Part shown: positions 56,085 to 64,000 of the stretch, in pieces
How positions within the stretch are numbered: the first letter of the stretch is position 1
How the letters are laid out: each line of letters opens with the position of its first letter
Assembly: GCA_022414725.1 (NCBI GenBank)
Contig: CM039462.1
Coordinates: forward strand, 93,976,457-94,040,456
Direction: 5' to 3'
DNA length: 64,000 bases
Source of the DNA: Microglena sp. YARC
Lineage: Eukaryota; Chlorophyta; Chlorophyceae; Chlamydomonadales; Chlamydomonadaceae
The notes under the pieces: model-generated
Told to the model about the DNA's origin: nothing
Databases searched by the model: none
Seen by the model: the letters and a program-made list of their open reading frames with translations, nothing else
Program-made: the position numbers and the translations under genes

Positions 56085-56847
56085 ACATACATACATACAT
56101 TACATGTTAAAGTCTACTTGACACCGCGAGGGTGTATGAGACTCTGTGCTTTAAACAAAAAGAAAAAGCACCCACAAAGCAAAAAACCCCATTACATCAG
56201 GGGTGTGTCGAGGACAAACAAACCAAACTCCCAACCACCGTTTTGGTGGCGTAGGTATTAAACCCCTTAGAGCAGGACCCAGATCTCAACCACTTACAGT
56301 GGCGGAGGTAAGAAGCTAACAAATGAGAAGTCTCAAGAAGAAAAAAAAGGGATAATAAATTACGGTGCCACTAAGCAGTCCAGGGCTTCCTGTCTTGCTC
56401 TTCTACAAGTAGAAAGATAGTCGGCTAGGTTGCTCCAAAAAGACTTAGTGCCATTTCCATTCATAAAGGTTCTGAATGTGGAATCGCAGAATTCCACATT
56501 CCATACGGTTAAGTCGGTATCCTCATGGACATGCCTATAAATATCTGTAAACAGATTCTGGTAGCGGAGGCGAATATCATTATAAAAAGGGCACTCAAAC
56601 ATATGCATTTCATCCTCAGTTTTTTGGAACCCACACATTTGACAGTGTCTCATTGAGCGAGGGATGTGTGCTCTATCCACCACCCTCATTCTTTCTGTGT
56701 TCAGCCAATGGGAACCCATTCTAAACTGTGCTATAGAACGAATCTGATCCTGCTTATGTAAGGCGGATGTAAAGGGAATCAAGCCATTCTCATCATTGCT
56801 GTTGGCTGCGAACCATTTTTGGTATCGGAGGCGTTTAAAGCCAACCC
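56085..56847 (-). mobile_element. LINE 3' fragment inserted in D5 (right arm only)
   Basis: About 763 bp absent from the left arm. The minus strand encodes about 160 codons of a LINE ORF2 end (stop at about 56,360), with the Cys-His motif CQMCGFQKTEDEMHMFEC preceded by RMGSHWLNTERMRV. A 3' UTR of about 270 bp follows and ends in a (TGTA)n tail at 56,085-56,100. The 5' end is truncated. Left-arm sequence shows the empty site; no target duplication longer than about 1 bp is seen. Confidence 0.85.
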
Positions 56848-56994
56848 TGTGAAGAAGAAGAAAGTTGCCACACTGACCAACTACGTGATGTCTTACCGCG
56901 GAGTGAAGAATGTGATGGCCATTGCAGGGCCACTTCTCATGGACGAGACGTTCGAGCAACGATTGGACAGCAATCGGCACTTGATCGGGATCAA

Positions 56995-57013
56995 GGGGGG
57001 GGGGGGGGGGGGG
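56995..57013. repeat. Poly-G run inside D5 reading frame (right)
   Basis: Nineteen G, against 26 in the left arm, just before VVDLKTG. Confidence 0.9.
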
Positions 57014-57481
57014 CGTGGTGGACCTCAAGACGGGGCAGAAGCGACCGAGGGTGGCAGAAGACATGGTGCACAACGAACTGGACGTGGCGTATGACGACGA
57101 TGTGACGACTGCAGCTGCCGCAACAAGCGCAGAGTGGATGCATAGGATCGTTGAGAAGATCATGGGTGGGGACGAGGCCATGGCGCGGTTCCTTCAACGC
57201 CTTCTCGGGTATGGTATCACTGGCGAAGTGAGAGAGGAGGTTTTTCCTGTATGAACAGGGAGCGGAAGGAACGGTAAGGGGCTGTTGACGCAGGCGCTGC
57301 AGCAGCTGCTCGGGGCTTATTACAAGGAGATGAACTGCGCCATCATAAGTGACTCGAGGGTGTGCAGCAACATCGACGCAGAGCGGGCAAAGCTCATAGG
57401 AGCGAGACTCGCGGTCTTCAACGAGCTCAAGAATGGGGAGAAGCTGAAGACGAACGAGGTCCAGTTGTTAACTGGAGGTGA

Positions 57482-58902
57482 AATGGGCGTTCCTGCTTCC
57501 CGGCCGATTTCCATTCTTATGTTCACTTTTAAGGGGTATTCTGATTTTTTACAAGTTCAATCTTATGATTAAAAACATAAGATTTCGGTCAATATGTTCA
57601 AATTTGACGAAATATGCTCAATTCGAGCTCATAAGAATGGATATAGGGAATCTTATGAGCATGAAATTGCCCTATTGTGTAACAACTAAGAAACACCAAT
57701 TTTACATCTTATGTTTTTTAATGTAAGGAAAATGTGTAAAACTGGCAGTTATTGACCGGAATATAGAATTTAGAATTCACGGCTTATGAAAATAAACATA
57801 AGAGTGGTTTATGAATAATGTCATTAAGGTGACTATGAAACGTCATTCTCCTCCTTCTCCCCCTCCTCACCCCCACTACCCCCCTAAACCCTCCTCCACC
57901 TCCTCCTCTTCTCCATCAATGTCTACATTATCTCCATCCGACTGCACGGCCTCCGGTCTAGTGTTGTCCTCAATGGCTTTGCAAGCTAAGAGCACGCTTG
58001 TGTGGTACTTCTTTGGTATCTTCATTTTGCTCGTGGGTTGGCAACTGACTTGCACGGCATCAAGGGGGATGTTGCCTGTCCATGTAGCCTTGTGGTTCCT
58101 CCCAAGCTTAACGGTAATGGAAAAATGGTGAAGCAGATGAAGAGCATGGCTTAGGGGGAATGAGGTTGTAAAACGGGCACGTGAATAATGGGATTAAGAC
58201 GTTGTGAGGTTAGGAAGTAGGGTGATGTGTTCAGGTGCTAGGATAATGTTTTGTCGTGGTGGTGTAGTGCGTGGAGGTCTCGTAGAGTGCTGCAGCACCA
58301 ATGTGGACCTACCCAAATGTGTGTCCTCCACCACCACCGTGAATGGGGCTGTGAGGCAGTGAGGTTGGAAGTATATGAGTTATAAGGTAATGAGTTTTGA
58401 GGTTATGATTTACGGTGTGGAGATTGCGAGGTTATGAGTTATGAGTTACAAGGCAATGAGTTATGAGGTAATGAGTTAAGAGTTCTGAGATTGCGAGGTT
58501 ACGAGTTACGAATGATGAGTTACAAGGTAATGACTTATGAGGTTTTGATGTAAGAGTTCAGAGATTGCGAGGTTATTAGTTACGATTTATGAGTTATGAG
58601 GTTATGAGTTATGAGTTATGTAACAAGATTCAATAATTGTCAAGGAATTGTCTCTTTCTCCAAAAACTAGAAAACAATCTTATGTTTAAAAACATAAGAT
58701 GATTCTAAGATAGAGAAGGAATTGTCTCTTTGTCGAAAAACAAGAAAACAATCTTATGTTCAAAAACATAAGAAGATTCGAAGAAATCCAGCAAAAACTC
58801 ACAAATCAAGAAATTTGCCTAAACGGTCTTTTGATTTGAATCATAAGATTCCACAAATTTAGAAGCATCCACAAAATCGGCCGGGAAGCAGGAACGCCCA
58901 TT
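57482..58902. mobile_element. 1.42-kb TIR element inserted in D5 locus (right)
   Basis: Mirror of 5,179-6,605, with target duplication GTGA at 57,478-57,481 and 58,903-58,906. It falls within the helicase part, after LLTGG. An ORF at 57,811-58,131 is open in both arms but reads antisense to the acidic ORF noted on the other strand; neither is recognised. Confidence 0.85.
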
Positions 58903-59499
58903 GTGACGGATTTCCGGCAAAGGCGCTTTACAAGGACCCGGTGACGGTGATGCCGCGACATCTCGCAATTTTAGTAACCAACCACATGCTAGAGATGTCA
59001 GATGTAATCGTGGCTATGGTCGAAAGAATTTTGGTCATCGAGTTTCCTGTAACCTTTAGGGACCTCATCCCTGGGGAGAGCGAGACCGCCACGCTGCGGC
59101 AGTGCGACAGAACCATGAAGGAGAGACTGAAGGCGCCAGAGGGGCAGGCTGCGCTGTTTGCCTGGTTGGTCGAGGGTGCGGTGGCGTGGTACAGTGGGAC
59201 AGAGAGCCTGAAGGCCGGGGCGCCAAAGAAGGTGACAGAATTTACCAGACAATATTTGGCGGATTAGGACGGCGTGCAAGCGTTCCTCGCCGAGAACTGC
59301 GAGTTTGCGGAAGATTTCAGGGAGTCGAGCGTTGCCTTGATCCATAGGTATCGCGAGGAAAGCGGCGAGAATAACGATCGAGAAATGTGGTTCCACAGGC
59401 AGATGAAGAGTAAGGGGTTCATGAAAAAAGTGCTTCGAATCGAAGGGAATTCGACACGTGGATATATGGGCTTGCGGCTACGATGATAATGATGCACTC

Positions 59500-59870
59500 A
59501 CGGGCACCGCGGAGCGGTGCAGAGGGATCCAGTTGCTGACTCGCACAGTGAATACGTGGGGTGCCGCCAACATATTTAACGGATTCCTGAAGGCCCTGCG
59601 TTCTCAAGCAGGCTTCTGCTTGACAACCCTAGTAGATTACTGAAGGGGGGGGAGCGGGCCCCGCGGAGCGGGGCAGTGGAATAGAGCTGCTGACTCGCAC
59701 AGTGAATACGTGGGATGCCACCAACAGATTCAAAGGGTTCCTGAAGGTCAGGCAGTCTCAAGCAGGCTTCTGCTTGACACCATTGTGGTTTTTTTGAGGG
59801 GGAACGCGGGCACCGCGGAGTGGTGCAGAGGGATTCAGCTGCGGACTCACTGTCTGATCCCATGTGGCAA
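59500..59870. repeat. Double-hairpin repeat cluster (right arm)
   Basis: GC hairpins 59,504-59,520, 59,658-59,674 and 59,810-59,826; CAAGCAG-GCTT-CTGCTTG stem-loops 59,605-59,622 and 59,759-59,776. They fill the space between the convergent D5 stop (59,486) and C2H2 gene stop (59,922). Confidence 0.8.
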
Positions 59871-59921
59871 CATTGAGTGTAGGGTTTGAGTGTGAGTGAC
59901 TGGTGACGGCATCCCATTTCG

Positions 59922-60659
59922 TCACACCAAATCCCCCGGAAGACTCACACCCATTTCTGACAATATTTTGACACATGTTCGACTGTACATCGCTACACCC
60001 TGAATCGCTTTCAGACTGATCGATTCCATTCCACCCAACAAAAAGGAGGTGTCGTTTTCGTATCTGGATGCCTCTGTTGGGTTCACGGTTTTCAATCGTT
60101 TCACAAATTTCCAGAGCGATGCCAAGAGTGTCGTGTGGAAATCCACCTTGACCCAACGGTGATCACGACCTAGCACATATGCCTTTTCGCAACAATCAGG
60201 AGTCATGATGAAATTCATATGCTGTGGATGCACAGGGTTGAAGTGCGACAATTGCAGCAACTTGACGAGACTGTATCCACATTCCTTGAATTGAGGAGCA
60301 GAAATGAACTCGTCGGCTATATCCTCCCCGAAAGGGTGCATGTCCTCCACGGACATTCTTTCCCCGCGAGAAGATGAAGAAACAGAAGACTTAGTCGAAG
60401 ATTGATTGATATTAATTGTGATTGCATTGGTGGATGCACCGAAGCTGTTGTTTACATTGAATTTGTGCTTGTTTTGCAATGTCAACAACTCGCTTTGAAG
60501 TTCGCTGATCTGCTTCTCCAACAGACCCACGCGCTTTTCGATGTCCGCATTGTCAAAGATGCCAGAAGGGTGCGTCCGCTGCTTGTGCGACCACTTAGAC
60601 TGGCGAGTGCTGAACTGCTTCTCACAACACTCACACATGTACAAACCAGACTTCTGCAT
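59922..60659 (-). CDS. Viral-type C2H2 / coiled-coil protein, intact
   Basis: 245 residues. Residues 7-30 form one C2H2 finger (CECC, then HKQRTH). About 38-65 is a leucine-heptad coiled coil (VGLLEKQISELQSELLTLQ). Then an Asn/Ser-rich linker (to about 105), and a C-terminal domain with HPFGED, a HFNPVHPQHMN stretch and an aromatic/basic RWVKVD. From memory this order (finger, coiled coil, HPFG-E, HFNP-HP-N, W) is a family of uncharacterised proteins in mimivirus-like and other large DNA viruses; function unknown, nucleic-acid binding likely. It is convergent with the D5 locus and divergent from the C2H2 array gene. The left-arm copy lacks the start and the finger cysteines, so only this copy could be functional. 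Confidence 0.7.
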   Translation of the reverse strand: MQKSGLYMCECCEKQFSTRQSKWSHKQRTHPSGIFDNADIEKRVGLLEKQISELQSELLTLQNKHKFNVNNSFGASTNAITININQSSTKSSVSSSSRGERMSVEDMHPFGEDIADEFISAPQFKECGYSLVKLLQLSHFNPVHPQHMNFIMTPDCCEKAYVLGRDHRWVKVDFHTTLLASLWKFVKRLKTVNPTEASRYENDTSFLLGGMESISLKAIQGVAMYSRTCVKILSEMGVSLPGDLV

Positions 60660-60889
60660 GTCTCTTTAGTGCTTTTGAGGCACGAATTCTTATGCACAAG
60701 TGGTGCGGGGGTGGGTGGGGGGGTGATGCATGGGTGTGCAGGGGCGTACGTGTGTGTGCAGGGGAGTGGCAGTCCAACCCCCTGAATCGATGAAGTTCAA
60801 AAAGTGTGGGTGGGTGCAGAGGGTCACTAGAATTCGTAGAGATTCCACACACACACAAATGTTGATCAAACTGTACAGAAGCTATCACA

Positions 60890-61262
60890 GACAAACACAC
60901 TCTAAAATAGGTGTCTGCACATGAGGACACTCAAAATAACTGTCAAAATGTAGAGAAGCTTTAACAAACAAACACACTCTAAAATAGGTGTCTGCACATG
61001 AGGACACTCAAAATAACTGTCAAAATGTAGAGAAGCTTTCACAAACAACACACTCTAAAATAGGTGTCTGCACATGAGGACACTCAAAATATCTGTCAAA
61101 ATGTAGAGAAGCTTTCACAAACAAACACTCTAAAATAGGTGTCTGCACATGAGGACATTCAAAATAGCCATCAAAATGTAGAGAAGCTTTCACAAACAAA
61201 CACACTCTAAAATAGGTGTCTGCACATGAGGACACTCAAAATAGCTACCAAAATGTAGAGAT
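60890..61262. repeat. 77-bp minisatellite between divergent genes (right, 5 copies)
   Basis: Five copies of the unit described at 2,720-3,260. It lies between the starts of the C2H2 gene (60,659) and the C2H2 array (61,545), a place where promoters of both are expected. Confidence 0.9.
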
Positions 61263-61385
61263 TCCTCATCCTCATCCTCACACATGCACGGCGGCGGCTC
61301 ATCCACACACACGCGGTGGCGGCAGCTTTTCATACATCTTCATCACACTCACACATGCTGCCGCGGCGGCAGCTTTCGAATGCCA
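61262..61385. repeat. GCC-rich short repeat (right)
   Basis: Mirror of 2,590-2,715. Just downstream, near 61,500-61,540, ACAGTCGGATACACAGGTAT is repeated directly before the array start codon. Confidence 0.6.
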
Positions 61386-61544
61386 CTAGGGAAATCAATC
61401 GTCATTGAATGAAGTATAACAACGCAGCGGACTCTTATCATTGCCAGCACTCTTCACAGACACTTCTTCTTCTTTATTCGCGGTACCCACCCCGGAGTCT
61501 ACACAGGTATACAGTCGGATACACAGGTATTTAGTCGGATACAG

Positions 61545-62096
61545 ATGTCATCAAGGAAATTCGTATGCGATTTTGAGAGATGCAACTCTGCATTTGCTTA
61601 TGTTGGTAATTTGAGGAGACACAAGAGGACGCATACAGGAGAAAAACCATTCACATGCGATTTTGAGGGATGTGGTGCTGCATTTGCTGCTTCTTGCACT
61701 TAGACTGTACACACAAGGACGCATACATGCGATTTAGAGGGATGTAACGCTGCATTTGCTTCTAGTACTAATTTGACTAAACACAAAAGGACGCATACAG
61801 GAGAGAAACCATTTACTTGCGAGTTTGAGGGAGGTGGTGCTGCATTTTCTGAAAGGGGTGCTTTGAAGACACATACAAGGACGCATACAGGAGAGAAACC
61901 ATTTAAATGCGATTTTAAGGGACGTAACGCTGCATTTGCTTCTAATAGTAATTTTTATGTACACAAGAGGACACATACAGGAGAGAAACCATTTACTTGC
62001 GAGTTTGAGGGACGTAACGCTGCTCGAAATGGGGCGTTGAATAGGTATAAAATGCTGCATACAGCCGAGTATCAACAGTGGAAGAAAAGAGAATAG
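61545..62096 (+). pseudogene. C2H2 zinc-finger array, broken copy
   Basis: Same gene as 1,866-2,435. TAG at 61,701-61,703 (from TTG in the left arm) ends the frame after 52 codons. An 18-bp in-frame deletion between ATAC repeats removes a linker near 61,727, and a second TTG-to-TAG-type change follows. The frame reopens to 62,096. Fingers 4 and 5 lack the second cysteine, as in the left arm. Confidence 0.75.
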
Positions 62097-62430
62097 CAAA
62101 GGCTTGCCAAGTTGTTAGAAAATCATGGTTACTTCCCCATGCAGCCCAAGCACCTCCACCCCCGGCCTACTTCATAGCAAGTTAGTGCACTGCCAAAGGA
62201 ATGTACACTGCAGCCATCAAGCTTACCATTAAGTTTTGTAAGGTGCCCAAAACATGTGGGTCTTTCTTGTCAGCTGATCTGTGACGACCCTGGTTTCCGG
62301 GGGGGCTACTATGCAATATAGCGGTGAGCAGTGCAATGTGCTGATATACCTTGTTCTTCTTTTTCTGCTGATATACCTTGTTCTTCTTTTTCTTTAATTG
62401 TAAACCGGATCCAGTGCTACGAAACCCGAG

Positions 62431-62682
<252 letters not shown>

Positions 62683-62810
62683 TTCCATGCATGAGTAATG
62701 CTACAGTAATTGCTTATGCTCATCCCATGCCTATGCCATGTCACACTTCATGACCAAATAGATCACACTACACATTGGGTAGCTCTGCAGGTCTGATATT
62801 CTCCCAACAA

Positions 62811-62996
62811 TCAATCATGTTTCTTAAATTTAGTGATGGTCTTCCCCTTACATTCGTTGGCATACATACAGTTGAGTTCTACTTTGTCCTTGGTTCGACT
62901 CCTGTAACCACATTTGTTACATTCGTATACCCAATGCCAAGGTTTCACTTTGGGAGAACTCGCTGTCTGCAAATTGAATCTGTCCTGCAACATCAT
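62811..62996 (-). CDS. Small putative zinc-binding protein (right)
   Basis: 61 codons, mirror of 993-1,178. All four cysteines are kept while about eight other residues differ, which is the pattern expected of selected coding sequence, though the sample is tiny. Confidence 0.4.
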   Translation of the reverse strand: MMLQDRFNLQTASSPKVKPWHWVYECNKCGYRSRTKDKVELNCMYANECKGKTITKFKKHD

Positions 62997-63144
62997 TCCG
63001 GGGATGGGGTGTGCTTTGTGAGAAGTGTATCAAAAAAACGAGAATGGCTTGGGAGCGGGTGCGGGTTCGGGTGTAAATTGAGTGTGAAGGTTAGGTGTGG
63101 GGATCCGGGAGGAAGGCAACAGAGCAAGACAGATGGCTAATGCA

Positions 63145-64000
63145 GGGGTACCAGGATTGGGAGCAGAGCAAAAGAGAAGGATGACATAGGAGTGCGAGGA
63201 ATGGGACCAAGGCTAGAGATCAAGAAAGATGGCTGTCACAGGCTCCAAGATTAGCAGTGCAAAAGAGATGGATGATGCATGGGTGCAAGGACTAGGAGCA
63301 AGGAAGAGAAATGGCTGACACAGGGATGCGAAGATTTGGAGCTTAGCAAGAGAGATGGCTGCTGCAGGGGTGCGAGGATCAGGGAGCAAGGCAACAGAGA
63401 TGGCTGATGCAGGGGTGTCAGGATCAGGGAGCAGGGCAACAGAGATGGCTGCTGCAGGGGTGCGAGGATTGGGGAGTAAGGCAGCCTGACGCAGGGGTGT
63501 TATGTTGGGAGCAGAGCATGAGATGGCTGACGCGCAGGGGAGGCAGGATTGGGAGCAGAGCAAGAGAGATGGCTGATGCAGGGGTGCGAGGAATGGGAGC
63601 AAGGCTACAGAGCAAGAGAGATGGCTGACGCAGAGGTGCTAGGATTGGGAGCATAGCAAGAGAGATGGCTGAGGCTGGGGTGCCAGGATTGGGAGCATAG
63701 CAAGAAAGATGGCTGACTCAGGGGTGCAAGGAATGGGAGCAAGGCTACAGAGCAAGAGAGATGGCTGACAAGAGGTGCCAGGATTGGGAGCATAGCAAGA
63801 GAGATGGCTGACGCAGGGGTGCCAGGATTGGGAGCAGAGCAAGAGAGATGGCTGACGCATGGGTGCGAGGATCAGGGAGCAAGGCAACAGAGATGGCTGA
63901 TGCAGGGGTGTCAGGATCAGGGAGCAAGGCAACAGAGATGGCTGACAAAGGATGTCAGGATTGGGGAGCAAGGCAACCGAGATGGCTGACGCAGGGGTGC
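63145..64000. repeat. 45-bp minisatellite, right copy
   Basis: Inverted relative to 275-890 and at least 250 bp longer; it runs off the window edge. Associated ORFs in all frames are repeat artefacts. Confidence 0.9.

Larger units (their letters stand above)
51899..59486 (+). pseudogene. D5-type primase-helicase, disrupted (right arm)
   Basis: Replication protein of the archaeo-eukaryotic primase plus superfamily 3 helicase type, as in nucleocytoplasmic large DNA viruses and some related elements. Order: N-terminus (51,899-52,100, with KAPMFKHAGKARW), LTR insertion, primase core and PriCT-2 (54,996-55,892), D5_N part (55,893 to 57,251, with LDSNRHLIGIK and VVDLKTG), Walker A TGSGRNGKG just after 57,254, Walker-B-like ARLAVFNEL, TIR insertion (57,482-58,902), sensor region PRHLAILVTNHM, and C-terminal winged-helix-like part ending 59,486. 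Damage: TAA at 55,890-55,892, TGA at 57,252-57,254, TAG at 59,265-59,267, a poly-G run, three mobile elements and N-terminal frameshifts. Removing the TIR element and one target copy leaves the frame continuous. Dead as read. Confidence 0.8.

Noticed and set aside
56360..57181. A 273-codon minus-strand protein
   Set aside because: It fuses the LINE fragment with antisense D5 sequence; only the LINE part is real coding ancestry.
57252..57254. TGA read as tryptophan (altered genetic code)
   Set aside because: Other tryptophans in the same gene use TGG, and TAA and TAG also interrupt it, so ordinary pseudogene decay is simpler.

Overview
This window is eukaryotic nuclear-type DNA. It has spliced exons with GT-AG junctions, non-LTR and LTR retroelement remnants, hAT-like miniature transposons with 8-bp target duplications, dense micro- and minisatellites, and no bacterial-style operons. 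The C2H2 arrays, LINE types and giant-virus-like genes would fit a unicellular eukaryote, probably an alga. The sequence does not let me name the species or lineage.

Layout. Positions 1-13,000 (left arm) and about 50,400-64,000 (right arm) are inverted copies of each other. The left arm ends at a block of exactly 1,000 N (13,001-14,000), so both a true large inverted repeat and a scaffolding or haplotype artefact are possible. Each arm carries the same gene set. Reading outward in the right arm these are: a small basic ORF (51.4 kb); a broken D5-type primase-helicase (51.9-59.5 kb); a convergent C2H2/coiled-coil protein of a type known from large DNA viruses (59.9-60.7 kb); a divergent C2H2 array gene (61.5-62.1 kb); and two small conserved ORFs (62.4-63.0 kb). 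The D5 locus and the 60-kb gene suggest an endogenous fragment of a nucleocytoplasmic large DNA virus or a related element. The D5 gene is ruined in both arms by the same nonsense codons, the same 2.9-kb LTR element and the same 1.4-kb TIR element. The right arm alone also has a LINE fragment.

The middle (14-50 kb) is mostly repeats and mobile elements: a 45-bp minisatellite after the gap, G-rich and CA-rich arrays (15-18 kb), a hAT-like MITE cluster (18.9-20.7 kb), a truncated RNase-H LINE (22.5-24.8 kb), a multi-exon membrane-protein gene on the minus strand (about 34.1 to 27.0 kb), large satellites (36.0-38.1, 39.1-40.1, 40.2-42.1 and 43.7-45.0 kb), one hypothetical membrane-protein ORF (42.5-43.2 kb), and a 324-bp near-perfect palindrome (49.6 kb).

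A recurring double-hairpin repeat ties the 48-50 kb segment to both arms. It has a GC-rich stem whose base pairs covary plus a CAAGCAG stem-loop. In each arm it lies between the convergent ends of the D5 and C2H2 genes, so it may be a 3'-end or termination signal. Single-base differences between the arms are frequent at homopolymers, so some frameshifts may be sequencing errors.
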